A stretch of 64,000 nt of DNA, taken from assembly GCF_902859895.1 (NCBI RefSeq), contig NZ_CADIKM010000008.1:62001-126000 (forward strand), read 5' to 3'. The stretch is from Pararobbsia alpina. Its GTDB lineage: Bacteria > Pseudomonadota > Gammaproteobacteria > Burkholderiales > Burkholderiaceae. Of the stretch, positions 28,037 to 38,376 are shown piece by piece (the stretch's first letter is position 1; the number at the start of each line of letters is the position of its first letter). The notes under the pieces are model-generated. The model ran no database searches and was not told where the DNA came from. It saw only the letters and a program-made list of their open reading frames with translations. The position numbers were made by a program, and so were the translations under genes.

Positions 28037-29572
28037 ATGCCCGATACTTCTGCTCCCCCAGCCGGCACGCCTGACGTGTTCGGCCAACTTGCTGCAATGC
28101 CTCCGTCCGCGGCGCCAGCCGTGACGTTCGATTCTTTTGGCCTCGCGCCGGAGATTCTGAAGGCAGTGCTCGAGCAAGGCTACACGATTCCGACGCCGAT
28201 CCAGGCGCAGGCGATTCCGGTCGTCCTGTCCGGTCGCGACGTGATGGGCGCGGCGCAGACGGGCACGGGCAAGACAGCGAGCTTTTCGCTGCCGATTCTC
28301 CAGCGCCTGTTGCCGCTCGCGAGCAACAGCGCATCGCCGGCGCGCCATCCGATCCGCGCGCTGATCCTGACGCCGACGCGTGAGCTCGCCGACCAGGTCG
28401 CCGCGAACGTCTTCGCCTACGGCAAGTACACATCGCTGCGCAGCGCCGTGGTGTTCGGCGGTGTCGATATGAATCCGCAGTCCGAGGCTCTGCGCCGCGG
28501 TGTCGAGATTCTGATCGCGACGCCTGGCCGGCTGCTCGACCACGTCCAGCAGAAGACCGCGAATCTGGGCCAGGTTCAGATGCTCGTGCTCGACGAGGCG
28601 GACCGGATGCTCGACATGGGTTTCCTGCCTGATCTCCAGCGCATCCTGAACCTGCTGCCGGCCTCACGGCAGACGCTGTTGTTCTCGGCCACGTTCTCCA
28701 ACGAAATCAAGAAGCTCGCGGGCAGTTACCTGCGCGATCCGCAGACCATCGAGACGGCGGTGCGCAACTCCACCGCGACCAATGTCACGCAGATCGTCTT
28801 CGAAGTCGGTGAGGGGGACAAGACGGGCGCGGTCGTCCAGTTGATCCGCGAGCGCGGGCTCAAGCAGGTCCTCGTGTTCTGCAACAGCAAGATCGGCGCA
28901 AGCCGTCTGGCCAAGCAGATCGAGAAGGCAGGCATCGTGGCCGCCGCGATTCACGGCGACCGCACGCAGTCCGAGCGCATGCAGGCGCTCGAAGCGTTCA
29001 AGAACAACCAGATCGAAGCGCTCGTTGCGACGGACGTGGCCGCACGCGGGCTCGATATCGCCGAGTTGCCCGCGGTCATCAACTTCGACCTGCCGTTCAG
29101 CGCCGAGGACTATGTGCACCGGATCGGCCGCACCGGCCGGGCAGGTGCTTCGGGCGACGCGCTGTCGCTGTGCAGCCCGAGCGAACGCAAGCAACTGGCC
29201 GATATCGAAAAGCTGATCAAGCGCCCGCTCGACCGCGGCACGCTCGTCGTCACGGTGACGCCGGCGCGTGAGCACGACGGCATCCGGCCGCCGCGTCGTG
29301 ACGGCGAACGTCCTTCGCGTCACCGTGAGGAAGGCGAGGGTGGTGGCGTGCGCCGCGAACGCGTGCGCTTCGAGGAGGACAGCGGTCGCCGCCGCGATCG
29401 GCCGCGTTTCCAGCCCGCGCCGCTTGTTCATGACGACATCTTCACCAAGCCCTACGAACCGTCACCCAGTTCGCTGGCGGCTGAAGAAACGAATCGCGCT
29501 TCCGAACGCAAGGCGCCGAAGCGCCAAGTCGCCGCATTGCTCGGCGGCCTGCGTCGCAAGACCGAAGACTAA
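28037..29572 (+). CDS. DEAD-box ATP-dependent RNA helicase, RhlE-like
   Basis: A 511-aa helicase. The Q motif region precedes motif I AQTGTGKT. Then come motif Ia PTRELADQV, motif [14 protein letters not shown], motif III SATF, motif [18 protein letters not shown] and motif [12 protein letters not shown]. The last 110 residues are Arg/Glu/Asp-rich and disordered, typical of RNA-binding tails in RhlE/CsdA-like proteins. Likely roles are ribosome assembly and mRNA decay, especially in the cold. It converges with gluQ, the two reading frames overlapping by 4 nt at their stops. Confidence 0.93.
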   Translation: MPDTSAPPAGTPDVFGQLAAMPPSAAPAVTFDSFGLAPEILKAVLEQGYTIPTPIQAQAIPVVLSGRDVMGAAQTGTGKTASFSLPILQRLLPLASNSASPARHPIRALILTPTRELADQVAANVFAYGKYTSLRSAVVFGGVDMNPQSEALRRGVEILIATPGRLLDHVQQKTANLGQVQMLVLDEADRMLDMGFLPDLQRILNLLPASRQTLLFSATFSNEIKKLAGSYLRDPQTIETAVRNSTATNVTQIVFEVGEGDKTGAVVQLIRERGLKQVLVFCNSKIGASRLAKQIEKAGIVAAAIHGDRTQSERMQALEAFKNNQIEALVATDVAARGLDIAELPAVINFDLPFSAEDYVHRIGRTGRAGASGDALSLCSPSERKQLADIEKLIKRPLDRGTLVVTVTPAREHDGIRPPRRDGERPSRHREEGEGGGVRRERVRFEEDSGRRRDRPRFQPAPLVHDDIFTKPYEPSPSSLAAEETNRASERKAPKRQVAALLGGLRRKTED

Positions 29573-30498
29573 GGCCCGGGCGGTCGGCCTTCTGAAGGCT
29601 GTTCGAACTTCGCCGCCCATTCTTCGATCGCTATCCCATAGAACGCATCGAGCGTCGTCGCTTCGCTTGCCTTGAGCAAGCCCAGATGGCGGCTTGCTGC
29701 TGCGAGCGCCTCGAGCGGATGCGCGTCGTCGATTGCCTGTGCCTCCGTTTGCTTGCTGAGCTTTTCTCCATAAGCGTCGTTGACCACCGGCACGTGCAAA
29801 TAACGCGGCGTCGGTAGCGACAGGCAGCGCTGAAGGTAGATCTGCCGCGCAGTCGAATCGAGCAGGTCGGCACCGCGCACGATATCCGTGATGCCCGCGT
29901 CGGCGTCGTCGACGACCACGGCCAGCTGATAGGCCCATTGCCCATCCGCGCGCTTGAGCACGAAGTCGCCGACCTCGCTCGCGAGGTCCTGCTGCTGGGG
30001 TCCCAGCCAACGATCTTCAAAACGGATGACGGCGTCCTCGCCGTCCGGCACGCGCAGACGCCAGGCGCGCGGCGGCTTGCCGTGCAAGCCGTCGCGGCAG
30101 GTACCCGGATAGGCGAGGGTCTGATGGCGTTCGCGCAGATTCGTCAGGGAATCCGCGATCTCCTTGCGCGTGCAGCCGCACGGATAGACCCGGCCCGCTT
30201 CGATCAAGCGTTCGAGCGCGTGCTCATAGTGTGCGAGACGCTGCATTTGCCAGATCGGCGGGGTATCGCTGCGCATGCCAAAACGATCGAGCGATTGGAG
30301 AATCTGTTCGGCCGCCCCGGCCATGGTACGTGGCCCGTCGATATCCTCAATCCTCACGAGCCAACGACCGTGATGCGCGCGCGCATCGAGAAAACTTGCG
30401 AGCGCACTCACCAGCGACCCCGCATGCAGCGGGCCGCTCGGCGACGGCGCGAACCGGCCGCAATAGGGGGGCTCTGTGCTCGCGCCGCGCTCAGGCAT
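29569..30498 (-). CDS. gluQ: Glutamyl-queuosine tRNA(Asp) synthetase
   Basis: A 309-aa truncated GluRS paralogue lacking the anticodon-binding domain. The HIGH-equivalent is [10 protein letters not shown], in context [15 protein letters not shown]. The KMSKS-equivalent is [10 protein letters not shown]. The zinc-binding cysteines are YPCGCTRKE and later YPGTCR. It glutamylates the queuosine base in the tRNA(Asp) wobble position. ATG 30498 ([11 protein letters not shown]) overlaps the end of trhO by 8 nt; ATG 30516 is an alternative. Both tRNA-modification genes therefore form one coupled operon. Confidence 0.95.
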   Translation of the reverse strand: MPERGASTEPPYCGRFAPSPSGPLHAGSLVSALASFLDARAHHGRWLVRIEDIDGPRTMAGAAEQILQSLDRFGMRSDTPPIWQMQRLAHYEHALERLIEAGRVYPCGCTRKEIADSLTNLRERHQTLAYPGTCRDGLHGKPPRAWRLRVPDGEDAVIRFEDRWLGPQQQDLASEVGDFVLKRADGQWAYQLAVVVDDADAGITDIVRGADLLDSTARQIYLQRCLSLPTPRYLHVPVVNDAYGEKLSKQTEAQAIDDAHPLEALAAASRHLGLLKASEATTLDAFYGIAIEEWAAKFEQPSEGRPPGP

Positions 30499-31384
30499 GC
30501 CGTGCGTCACCGGCATCGGATGCCGCGGCCAGGGCCTTGCGATTGAGCGCGTAACAGGCGGGGCAGTATTCGCCGGACTGGTAGTTGGGCGATCGCTGAT
30601 CCGTCGCATCGACGGTCGCCCGGCACGAGAAACACTGGACCGTCGCCGCGGGTTCGAGCCTCGGGTTGAGCGCGGTGCGATGGTCGAACACGAAGCAGTC
30701 GCCGTCGTAGTGTTCGCCGCCGACTTCCTCGAAGTATTTGAGGATGCCGCCCTCGAGCTGGTAGACATGGTCGATGCCGACGTTTTTCATATGGATCGCG
30801 GCCTTTTCGCAGCGAATCCCGCCCGTGCAGAACGAGACCACGGTCTTGCCCTCGAAATCTTCGCGATGCTCGGCGACCACTTGCGGAAATTCGCTGAACT
30901 TGTCGATCCGATAGTCGATCGCGTTCGAGAAGGTGCCCACATCGACCTCGAAAGCATTGCGCGTATCGAGCATCACCACCGGCCGGCCGCCATCGTCGCG
31001 GCCGGCATCGAGCCAGCGCTTGAGCGTACGGGCATCGACCTCGGTGGCGCGACCCGCTTCCGGGCGGATCGCGGGCGAATGCATCGTGATGATTTCGCGC
31101 TTGAGCTTCACGAGCATCCGGCGGAACGGCTGCTGGTCCGAGAGGCTTTCCTTGACCTCGAGGTCGGTGAACTTGCCGGCAAACAGCGCATCGTGCCGCA
31201 GGTAGTCGAGAAAGGAGTCGGTCGCCTCGCGCGGCCCCGCGAGAAAGAGGTTGATGCCTTCGGGTGCGAGCAGGATCGTCCCGCGCAGGCCGAGCGCTTC
31301 GCAGCGCGCGCGCAGCGGCTCGCGCCAGTCGGCGGTGGACTCGATCGAGACAAACTTGTAGGCGGCCAGATTGACGATGCTCAT
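30491..31384 (-). CDS. trhO: tRNA uridine-34 hydroxylase (rhodanese-related)
   Basis: A 297-aa protein of the YceA/TrhO family. The N-terminal ferredoxin-like domain begins [14 protein letters not shown]. The central rhodanese domain has the catalytic Cys in [13 protein letters not shown]-terminal zinc-ribbon-like stretch has cysteines in QCFSCRA and YCPACYAL. TrhO makes 5-hydroxyuridine at tRNA position 34. It is the first gene of a two-gene operon with gluQ and is divergent from dnaE. Confidence 0.95.
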   Translation of the reverse strand: MSIVNLAAYKFVSIESTADWREPLRARCEALGLRGTILLAPEGINLFLAGPREATDSFLDYLRHDALFAGKFTDLEVKESLSDQQPFRRMLVKLKREIITMHSPAIRPEAGRATEVDARTLKRWLDAGRDDGGRPVVMLDTRNAFEVDVGTFSNAIDYRIDKFSEFPQVVAEHREDFEGKTVVSFCTGGIRCEKAAIHMKNVGIDHVYQLEGGILKYFEEVGGEHYDGDCFVFDHRTALNPRLEPAATVQCFSCRATVDATDQRSPNYQSGEYCPACYALNRKALAAASDAGDARHA

Positions 31385-31584
31385 GTGGCAAAAAACGAAG
31401 GCGAAGATGGACCCGTATTATCGCCGATCGCACGCGGCGACGGGCGTGCAGGGCCCCGGCGCGACGCCATGGGACGGTAATCGCACGTAATCGGCCGTTT
31501 GAGTCCTGGCCTGAATTCATATTTCGTCAAACGCACGGTGAGTCGGCCCGTTTTTGGGCATTCCGTCCCGTCGTGCTTGAAAGG

Positions 31585-31590
31585 TACAAT
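31585..31590 (+). promoter_or_regulatory. dnaE: Candidate -10 box of dnaE, possibly leaderless
   Basis: TACAAT ends 6 nt before ATG 31597. A normal transcription start 6-7 nt downstream would coincide with the start codon. The only purine run (AAAGG) is 12 nt from the ATG and overlaps the hexamer's flank. Confidence 0.4.
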
Positions 31591-31596
31591 TCGCCC

Positions 31597-34500
31597 ATGT
31601 CTTCACCTCGCTTTGTTCATCTGCGCCTGCATTCCGAATTCTCGATCGCCGACGGTGTCGTGCGCATCGACGATGCCGTGCGGGCCGCCGCCGAGGACGG
31701 CCAGGGCGCGCTCGCGCTGACCGACCTCGCGAATGCGTTCGGCCTTGTGCGCTTCTACAAGGAAGCGCGTGACAAGGGCGTCAAGCCGATCGTCGGCTGC
31801 GACGTCTGGATCACCAATCCCGACGACCGCGACAAACCCGGCCGCCTATTGCTGCTCGTGCGCAACAAGGTTGGCTATCTCAATCTTTGCGAGTTGCTGT
31901 CGAAGGCCTGGCTCACCAACCAGTATCGCGGCCGCGCCGAAATCGAGGTCTCGTGGCTCGACGAAGGCGGCCTTGCCGAAGGTCTGCTCGCGCTCTCGGG
32001 CGCCCAGCAAGGCGATATCGGCCTTTCGCTCGCGGCGGGCAATGCCGATGCCGCGCGCCGCCATGCGCGGCGCTGGGCCGGATTGTTCCCGGGTGCCTTC
32101 TATATCGAAGTCCAGCGCGCGGGCCAGCCGGGCAGCGAGGCCTATCTGGGCCAGGCGGTGCGCCTCGCGGCGGAATTGCAACTGCCGGTCGTCGCGACGC
32201 ATCCGACGCAGTTCATGAGCGCCGACGACTTCACGGCACACGAGGCGCGAGTCTGTATCTCGGAAGGCGATATTCTCGCCAACCCGCGCCGGCAGAAGCG
32301 CTTTACGGTCGAGCAGTTTTTCCATACGCAGGACCAGATGGCGGCGTTGTTCGCCGATTTGCCGTCGGCACTCGCGAACAGCGTCGAGATCGCCAAGCGC
32401 TGCAATCTCACGCTTGAACTCGGCAAGCCGAAACTGCCTCTGTTTCCGACACCGGACGGCATGTCGCTCGACGACTATCTGGTCCAGTTGTCGAAAGAGG
32501 GACTCGAGCAGCGCCTCGAACAGTTGTATCCGAACGTCGAGGAGCGTGACCGGCAACGTCCGACCTATCTCGCGCGGCTCGAGTTCGAGTGCGGCACCAT
32601 CATCAAGATGGGCTTCCCGGGCTACTTCCTGATCGTCGCGGACTTTATCAACTGGGCCAAGAACAACGACGTGCCGGTCGGCCCGGGGCGCGGCTCCGGC
32701 GCGGGCTCGCTGGTCGCCTACGCGCTCGGCGTGACCGACCTCGATCCGCTCAAATACAACCTGCTGTTCGAACGGTTCCTGAATCCCGAGCGCGTGTCGA
32801 TGCCCGACTTCGACATCGACTTCTGCCAGCAAGGCCGCGATCGTGTGATCCAGTACGTGAAGACCAAGTACGGCGCCGATGCGGTCTCGCAGATCGCGAC
32901 GTTCGGCACGATGGCCGCGAAGGCCGCGGTGCGCGACATCGGGCGTGTGCTCGATCTCGGCTACAACTTCACCGACGGTGTCGCGAAGCTCATTCCGTTC
33001 AAGCCGGGCAAGCTCGTCACGCTCGACGACGCGCTCAAGGAAGAGCCGGCGCTTGCCGAACGGCGTGACAACGAAGACGAAGTCCGCCAGTTGCTTGAAC
33101 TCGCCCAGCGCGTCGAGGGGCTGACCCGCAACGTCGGCATGCATGCGGGCGGCGTGTTGATCGCGCCGGGCAAGCTCACCGATTTCTGCCCGCTCTATAC
33201 GCAGGGCGAGGAAGGCGGCACGGTCAGCCAGTACGACAAGGACGATGTCGAAGCAGTCGGCCTCGTCAAGTTCGACTTTCTGGGCCTGACCACGCTGACC
33301 ATCCTCGACTGGGCCGAGCGTTACATCCGCCGGCTCGACGCGTCGAAAAAAGACTGGAATCTCGGACAGGTGCCGCTCGACGATCCGGCATCGTTCACGA
33401 TCCTCAAGAAGGCCAATACGGTCGCGGTGTTCCAGCTGGAAAGCCGCGGCATGCAGGGCATGCTCAAGGATGCGCAGCCCGACCGCTTCGAGGACATCAT
33501 CGCCCTCGTCGCGCTCTATCGGCCGGGTCCGATGGACCTGATCCCGAGCTTCTGCGCGCGCAAGCACGGCCGCGAAGTCGTCGAGTATCCCGACCCGCGT
33601 GTCGAGTCGGTGCTCAAGGAGACCTATGGGATCATGGTCTACCAGGAGCAGGTGATGCAGATGGCGCAGATCATCGGCGGCTACTCGCTCGGCGGGGCCG
33701 ACTTGCTGCGCCGGGCGATGGGCAAGAAGAAGGCCGAGGAAATGGCCCAGCATCGCGAGCTGTTTCGCGAGGGCGCGGCGAAGAACGGTCTCGACGGCAC
33801 CAAAGCCGATGAGATCTTCGACTTGATGGAGAAGTTCGCGGGCTACGGCTTCAACAAGTCGCACGCGGCAGCCTACGCGCTGCTTGCGTACCAGACCGCC
33901 TGGCTCAAGGCGCACCATCCGGCCGAATTCATGGCGGCGAATATGAGTCTCGCCATGGACGACACCGACAAGGTGAAGATTCTCTATGAGGATTGCCTGG
34001 CCAATGGCATGGCGGTATTGCCGCCGGACGTGAACCAGTCGGCCTACCGCTTCGAACCCGTGGGTGAGGCGGATGGCAGCCGTGCGAAGACGATCCGTTA
34101 TGGGCTCGGTGCGATCAAGGGTAGCGGGCAGGGGGCGATCGAGGAAATCCTGCGCGCGCGCGCGCAGGGACCGTTTACCGATCTGTTTGATTTCTGCTCG
34201 CGCATCGATCGCCGCGTCGTCAACCGGCGGACCATTGAAGCGATGATTCGCGCGGGGGCATTCGATTCGCTGAACCCGAACCGTGCGCAACTGATCGCCT
34301 CGGTCTCGCTCGCGATGGATGCCGCCGAACAGGTCAGCGCGAACGCGATGCAGGGCGGCCTGTTCGAGATGGACGCCGATGATGGAGGCATGGCCGCGCA
34401 TGTACTGGTTGCCGAACCGGCATGGCCCGAAAAGCGCCGCCTCCAGGAAGAGAAAGCGGCGCTCGGCTTCTTTGTGTCGGGCCATCTGTTCGATGCCTAT

Positions 34501-35241
34501 CGCGCGGAGATAAGGCAGTTCGTGCGGACCAAGCTGTCCGATCTCAACGAGGGACGCGACAAGCTTGTCGCGGGCATCATCACGAGCCTGCGCACGCAGA
34601 TGACCCAGCGCGGCAAGATGATGATCGCGCTGCTGGACGATGGCTCCGCGCAGGTCGAGGCGACGATCTTCAACGAGACCTATGAGGCGAACAAGGGCTT
34701 GTTCAAGGAGGACGAGTTGCTCGTCGTGCAGGGCATGGCGCGCAACGATAGCTTCTCGGGCGGCCTGCGCTTCACAGTCGATACGGTGATGGACCTCGAG
34801 CGTGCGCGTTCGCGGTTCGCGCGCTCGCTGCGCCTGTCGTTGAACGGCAATGCCGACGCGCGCCTGCTGCGTGCCTTGCTCGAACCCCATCGTGCTGTGG
34901 ATGAGCCTGTCCCGGCGGCCGTGGCCGAAGGGGTGGCGGGACGTGGCGGCCAGGGCACGCGTGGGGGATATGGAGAGAGCGGCGGCAGCTTTGGTGGCGG
35001 CAACGGCAGTGGTGGCGGAGGTTTCGGCGGCAATGGCGGCGGCTATGGCGGTGCACGCCGCGGTGCACCGCGCGACAACACGCCCGTGCGCAGCAGCCTG
35101 CCGGTGAGCGTCCATTACCGCAGCGACATGGCTGAGAGCGAGGTCGTGCTCGGTGATGCATGGCGGATCAAACCCTCCGACGCGTTGCTCACGGCCTTGA
35201 AAGCGGCCGACGCGCGCTTGAGTGTAGACATCCTTTATTGA
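31597..35241 (+). CDS. dnaE: DNA polymerase III alpha subunit
   Basis: A 1214-aa replicative polymerase, about 50 residues longer than the E. coli protein. The N-terminal PHP domain opens RFVHLRLHSEFSIADG, with LTDLANAFG instead of a full metal set. The palm catalytic motif is PDFDIDFCQQGRDRV, and the fingers contain PGRGSGAGS. The beta-clamp-binding and OB-fold regions follow. Around residues 1114-1160 (34938-35075) a Gly/Ser/Arg-rich run interrupts the C-terminal region before the conserved tail. ATG 31597 matches the family N-terminus. The antisense frame across the whole gene is a GC-bias artefact. Confidence 0.97.
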   Translation: MSSPRFVHLRLHSEFSIADGVVRIDDAVRAAAEDGQGALALTDLANAFGLVRFYKEARDKGVKPIVGCDVWITNPDDRDKPGRLLLLVRNKVGYLNLCELLSKAWLTNQYRGRAEIEVSWLDEGGLAEGLLALSGAQQGDIGLSLAAGNADAARRHARRWAGLFPGAFYIEVQRAGQPGSEAYLGQAVRLAAELQLPVVATHPTQFMSADDFTAHEARVCISEGDILANPRRQKRFTVEQFFHTQDQMAALFADLPSALANSVEIAKRCNLTLELGKPKLPLFPTPDGMSLDDYLVQLSKEGLEQRLEQLYPNVEERDRQRPTYLARLEFECGTIIKMGFPGYFLIVADFINWAKNNDVPVGPGRGSGAGSLVAYALGVTDLDPLKYNLLFERFLNPERVSMPDFDIDFCQQGRDRVIQYVKTKYGADAVSQIATFGTMAAKAAVRDIGRVLDLGYNFTDGVAKLIPFKPGKLVTLDDALKEEPALAERRDNEDEVRQLLELAQRVEGLTRNVGMHAGGVLIAPGKLTDFCPLYTQGEEGGTVSQYDKDDVEAVGLVKFDFLGLTTLTILDWAERYIRRLDASKKDWNLGQVPLDDPASFTILKKANTVAVFQLESRGMQGMLKDAQPDRFEDIIALVALYRPGPMDLIPSFCARKHGREVVEYPDPRVESVLKETYGIMVYQEQVMQMAQIIGGYSLGGADLLRRAMGKKKAEEMAQHRELFREGAAKNGLDGTKADEIFDLMEKFAGYGFNKSHAAAYALLAYQTAWLKAHHPAEFMAANMSLAMDDTDKVKILYEDCLANGMAVLPPDVNQSAYRFEPVGEADGSRAKTIRYGLGAIKGSGQGAIEEILRARAQGPFTDLFDFCSRIDRRVVNRRTIEAMIRAGAFDSLNPNRAQLIASVSLAMDAAEQVSANAMQGGLFEMDADDGGMAAHVLVAEPAWPEKRRLQEEKAALGFFVSGHLFDAYRAEIRQFVRTKLSDLNEGRDKLVAGIITSLRTQMTQRGKMMIALLDDGSAQVEATIFNETYEANKGLFKEDELLVVQGMARNDSFSGGLRFTVDTVMDLERARSRFARSLRLSLNGNADARLLRALLEPHRAVDEPVPAAVAEGVAGRGGQGTRGGYGESGGSFGGGNGSGGGGFGGNGGGYGGARRGAPRDNTPVRSSLPVSVHYRSDMAESEVVLGDAWRIKPSDALLTALKAADARLSVDILY

Positions 35242-35246
35242 TATTG

Positions 35247-35273
35247 CGGCGGCCCTCATGGTGAGGGCCGTCG
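35247..35273 (+). terminator. Strong hairpin after dnaE
   Basis: GGCCCTCA pairs with TGAGGGCC around a TGG loop, and the stem extends by four further pairs including one G-U. It lies 6 bp after the dnaE stop. There is no run of T, so it may stall polymerase or protect the 3' end rather than act as a canonical terminator. Confidence 0.5.
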
Positions 35274-35312
35274 GCATTCTTGCTCGGTGGCTTCGCCATC
35301 GGAACGGTCTCG

Positions 35313-36155
35313 ATGTTTTCGATCATCATTCCCACTTGGAACAATATCGCGCACCTGCAACTGTGCGTCGACAGCCTGCGCCGTAATTCGACCTACGAGC
35401 ACCAGCTGATCATCCATGTGAACGACGGGGCGGACGGCACGCTCGAATGGGTCAAGCACGAGGGACTCGAGTACACGGCATCGCCGGCCAATATCGGCAT
35501 CTGCCATGGGGTCAACTGGGCGGCCGCGCGTGCGATTCGCGACTACGTCGTCTATATGAACGACGATATGTACTGTTGTCCAGGCTGGGATGAAGCGCTC
35601 GCGCGCCGGATCCCGAAGATGCCGTCGAACCTGTTCATGCTGTCGGGCACGATGATCGAGCCGGTCGACACCCGCAACCCCTGTGTCGTCGTCGGGAACT
35701 TCGGGCGCGACGTGCCGAGCTTCAATGCGCCGGCACTATTGGCCGCCGCGCCGTCCCTGAAGCGTCCGGACTGGCTCGGTGCCACCTGGCCGCCGACGCT
35801 CGTGCATCGCGAGTGGTGGGAGCGCCTGGGTGGCTACAGCAGCGAGCTGAGTCCGGGCATGAGCAGCGACAACGATTTCTCGATGAAGATGTGGGATGCG
35901 GGCTGCCGCGTCTTTCTCGGGATCGGCGATTCCCTCGTCTACCACTTCCAGCAGAAGAGCACCTCGAAGATTGTGAAGAACGACGGGCGCCGTCAGTTTC
36001 TGCACAAATGGGGGATCACGCAGGCCACGTTCGATCGTTACTATCTGCGGCGCTGCCAGCTGGCGGGCGATACGCTTGCCGTCTCCGAGCCGGAGCAGAC
36101 CAGCCGATACCGGCGTGCCTTGTTCATGTGCCGCATCAAGCGGGCGTTCAAGTGA
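35313..36155 (+). CDS. Family 2 glycosyltransferase
   Basis: A 280-aa GT-A fold enzyme. The nucleotide-binding start is FSIIIPTWNN, followed by LIIHVNDGADGT, and the DxD-like metal site is VVYMNDDMYCCPGWD. Near the end MSSDNDFSMKMW resembles the catalytic acidic loop of GT2 enzymes. ATG 35313 is used because the GT2 beta-strand begins at residue 2; the in-frame TTG at 35280 is less likely. It sits 71 bp after dnaE at the edge of the lipopolysaccharide locus. The acceptor sugar is unknown. Confidence 0.85.
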   Translation: MFSIIIPTWNNIAHLQLCVDSLRRNSTYEHQLIIHVNDGADGTLEWVKHEGLEYTASPANIGICHGVNWAAARAIRDYVVYMNDDMYCCPGWDEALARRIPKMPSNLFMLSGTMIEPVDTRNPCVVVGNFGRDVPSFNAPALLAAAPSLKRPDWLGATWPPTLVHREWWERLGGYSSELSPGMSSDNDFSMKMWDAGCRVFLGIGDSLVYHFQQKSTSKIVKNDGRRQFLHKWGITQATFDRYYLRRCQLAGDTLAVSEPEQTSRYRRALFMCRIKRAFK

Positions 36156-36238
36156 TTTGCCCGGTTGACCCGCTCAGCTAGCCCTGTGGTTCGTCTTCTC
36201 AGTTAGTCCGCCCGGGGCGTTCGATCGCCCCCCCGAGT

Positions 36239-37153
36239 TCAACCGCACCCGCACGGGGGCATACGCTTCTGCCGCATGACACGCAGTCGCAGATACTTCT
36301 GAGCGGTCGAGCGCGCGTTCATCGCTGCGATGCCCGCGCCCGCCGCGCCGTCGAGAAAACCGGCGCGCAGTATCCAGGTGCGTATCCACGCCCAGCCGCC
36401 CGCGAGGTAGGGTTTGAGCGGCCCATAGTGCTTGCCGCGCTGAAACATCTGCTCGGCACCGGCCTGCGCGTACCGGTCGATCTTGTCCTCGACCTGTTTG
36501 CGATCGAGATAACTGTAGTGATGCAGGGGCTCGCGGAGCCGTTCGACGGTGCCCTCGACATCGATCCTTTCGTGGACGAGATCGTCGCTGAAGCGTGCGG
36601 TGCCGCGCCGGAACAATCGCGTCACATGATCGGGATACCAGCCCGAATGCCGGACCCAGCGACCGCAGAACTGCGACAGGCGCGGCAACGCATAAGCCGC
36701 GCAGGGCGGCGACGCGGTACGCGGCGCGGTCAGTATCGCGGCCAGTTCGGCGCGGCCGGCGTCCGTCACCCGTTCGTCGGCGTCGAGAGACAGCACCCAT
36801 TCGCCGGTGGCGTAGGAGAGTGCACGGTTCTTTTGCGGGCCGAAGCCGGGCCAGTCGGACGTCTCGATGACCGTGGCGCCCGCGGTTCGTGCGATCGAGA
36901 TCGTGTCGTCGGTGCTGCCCGAGTCGACGACGACGATCTCATGGGCGAGCGGGTGGATCGACGCGATACAGTCGCCGACGTTGTGCGCCTCGTTCCGGGT
37001 GATGATGATCACGCTCAGGGTGGCGATCTCACCCGCTGGCGGGCGAGCTATCGTCTCCTGCGTGCCGGACTCCTGGAATGCGGCGCCCCTCTGGTCTTCC
37101 CGCATGGTGGCGTCGCGTGGCGGGGCGTCGTGGTCAATCATGTCCTGCTTCAT
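36239..37153 (-). CDS. waaE: Family 2 glycosyltransferase, WaaE/KdtX-like
   Basis: A 304-aa protein. After a 45-residue hydrophilic N-terminus the catalytic domain reads LSVIIITRNEAHNVGDC, then IVVVDSGSTDDT, and WVLSLDADERV (DxD). This run and the later HHYSYLDRKQ match the WaaE group, which adds glucose to the first heptose of the LPS inner core. The protein acts at the cytoplasmic face before MsbA export. The start ATG 37153 overlaps the stop of the upstream glycosyltransferase by four bases (ATGA). The symbol is by resemblance. Confidence 0.85.
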   Translation of the reverse strand: MKQDMIDHDAPPRDATMREDQRGAAFQESGTQETIARPPAGEIATLSVIIITRNEAHNVGDCIASIHPLAHEIVVVDSGSTDDTISIARTAGATVIETSDWPGFGPQKNRALSYATGEWVLSLDADERVTDAGRAELAAILTAPRTASPPCAAYALPRLSQFCGRWVRHSGWYPDHVTRLFRRGTARFSDDLVHERIDVEGTVERLREPLHHYSYLDRKQVEDKIDRYAQAGAEQMFQRGKHYGPLKPYLAGGWAWIRTWILRAGFLDGAAGAGIAAMNARSTAQKYLRLRVMRQKRMPPCGCG

Positions 37154-38142
37154 GGGCGTGCTCCGCGTGCCGCGCGCTTGAGCCAGAATACCGGCGCATA
37201 GACAGCAGGGCAGGCCGCATAGAAAAACATTCGAATCCGGAAGCCCGCTTTGACGCCGGCTGAGCCCAGCAAGAGGCGAACGCGCGCACCGAGACTTTTC
37301 GCCTCGAAAATCGACTCCGTATAGCGCTCGCGCGCGAGCTTCGGTGCAAGGTGTTCGCGCATGCGCACACCAAGCCCCGCGATGTCCGCGTCCTGCTGCA
37401 GTTGGGCGACTTCGGCGAGGGCATGGCGATTCGACAGCCGCATGCGCTCGACGAATGCGGCGACGTTCGCGTAACGCCGCTTGCGCGACAGGCCGCCGCG
37501 TCGATAGCGGACCAGCGGCTCGCGCAGGCTCAGTGCACCGCCCGATATGATCGCCCGGAAAGTCATCAACTGGTCTTCGGCCGCGGCACCCGACATCAAC
37601 GGGCCGAAGCGCTCGAACAACCTGCGCGACCAGGTGTGCGCGGCGCCGATCAGGTGCGGCCGTTTCGCGAGCCAGTCGTCGAAACTTCGATAGGCATCGA
37701 GTTCCGTCGGAGCAAGGCGTTCATGGGTCTGTCCTGCATCGTCCATGTCGACGAGGTCCGTGGCGATGAGATCGGGGCGGCGTTCGCGCGTGATCCAGTA
37801 GTCGACGACCCGCGCGCAGCGTTCGGGTGCCGATACGTCGTCACCCGCCGCGACGAACAGCAGTTCGCCCTGCGCGCGCATGGCCAGCGCCGACAGATGA
37901 GCGCTGATTCCGAGGTTTTGCTCGTTCCGGTGGATCGAGACGCGATGCGGTCCCGCGTAGTCGCGCACGGTCGCTTCGATGATCTCGAAGGTTCTGTCGC
38001 GCGAATTGTCGTCGGAGATCAGGATCTCGAGCGGTTCGTAGGTCTGGGCGAGCGCGGCGCGAACGGCGTCTGCGATCACGGTTTCCTGGTTGAATGCAAT
38101 CAACAGGATCGAGACGAGCGGCCGGGGCGGAGAGCTGTTCAT
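37150..38142 (-). CDS. Family 2 glycosyltransferase
   Basis: A 330-aa GT2 enzyme: PLVSILLIAFNQE, then PLEILISDDNSRDRTFEII, then LLFVAAGDDVSAPERC (metal-binding acidic pair). The C-terminal 90 residues are basic and amphipathic, suggesting membrane association. ATG 38142 is chosen; GTG 38151 is in frame three codons upstream. It forms an operon with the WaaE-like gene downstream (4-bp overlap) and is divergent from the GT4 gene, so it probably adds a core sugar. Confidence 0.87.
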   Translation of the reverse strand: MNSSPPRPLVSILLIAFNQETVIADAVRAALAQTYEPLEILISDDNSRDRTFEIIEATVRDYAGPHRVSIHRNEQNLGISAHLSALAMRAQGELLFVAAGDDVSAPERCARVVDYWITRERRPDLIATDLVDMDDAGQTHERLAPTELDAYRSFDDWLAKRPHLIGAAHTWSRRLFERFGPLMSGAAAEDQLMTFRAIISGGALSLREPLVRYRRGGLSRKRRYANVAAFVERMRLSNRHALAEVAQLQQDADIAGLGVRMREHLAPKLARERYTESIFEAKSLGARVRLLLGSAGVKAGFRIRMFFYAACPAVYAPVFWLKRAARGARP

Positions 38143-38376
38143 GCAAGTCACAAAGGGTGGGCGCGGGTTAGATTCTAATCGGTGTTCGGGCGCGGGCCAT
38201 CATCGATCGGAGCGCGTCAATTACAATCGATGCATCCTTGCGCCGCGTCTTCCCGTTGCACTTTTCAAAGCGTCTTTTCATCTTCCTGTCCGGTCGGATT
38301 CAGCCCGCCGTCCACCGCTTGCGGCTGCCGCTGCCGTGCGCGGGGGGCCGGACAACTTGCCCAGTAGAGGTTGCCC

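Noticed and set aside
31846-35277. Antisense open frame of 1143 codons across nearly all of dnaE
   Set aside because: It mirrors the sense codons of a certain gene; the Arg/Asp/His/Leu/Glu-heavy composition is what GC-rich third positions give on the opposite strand.
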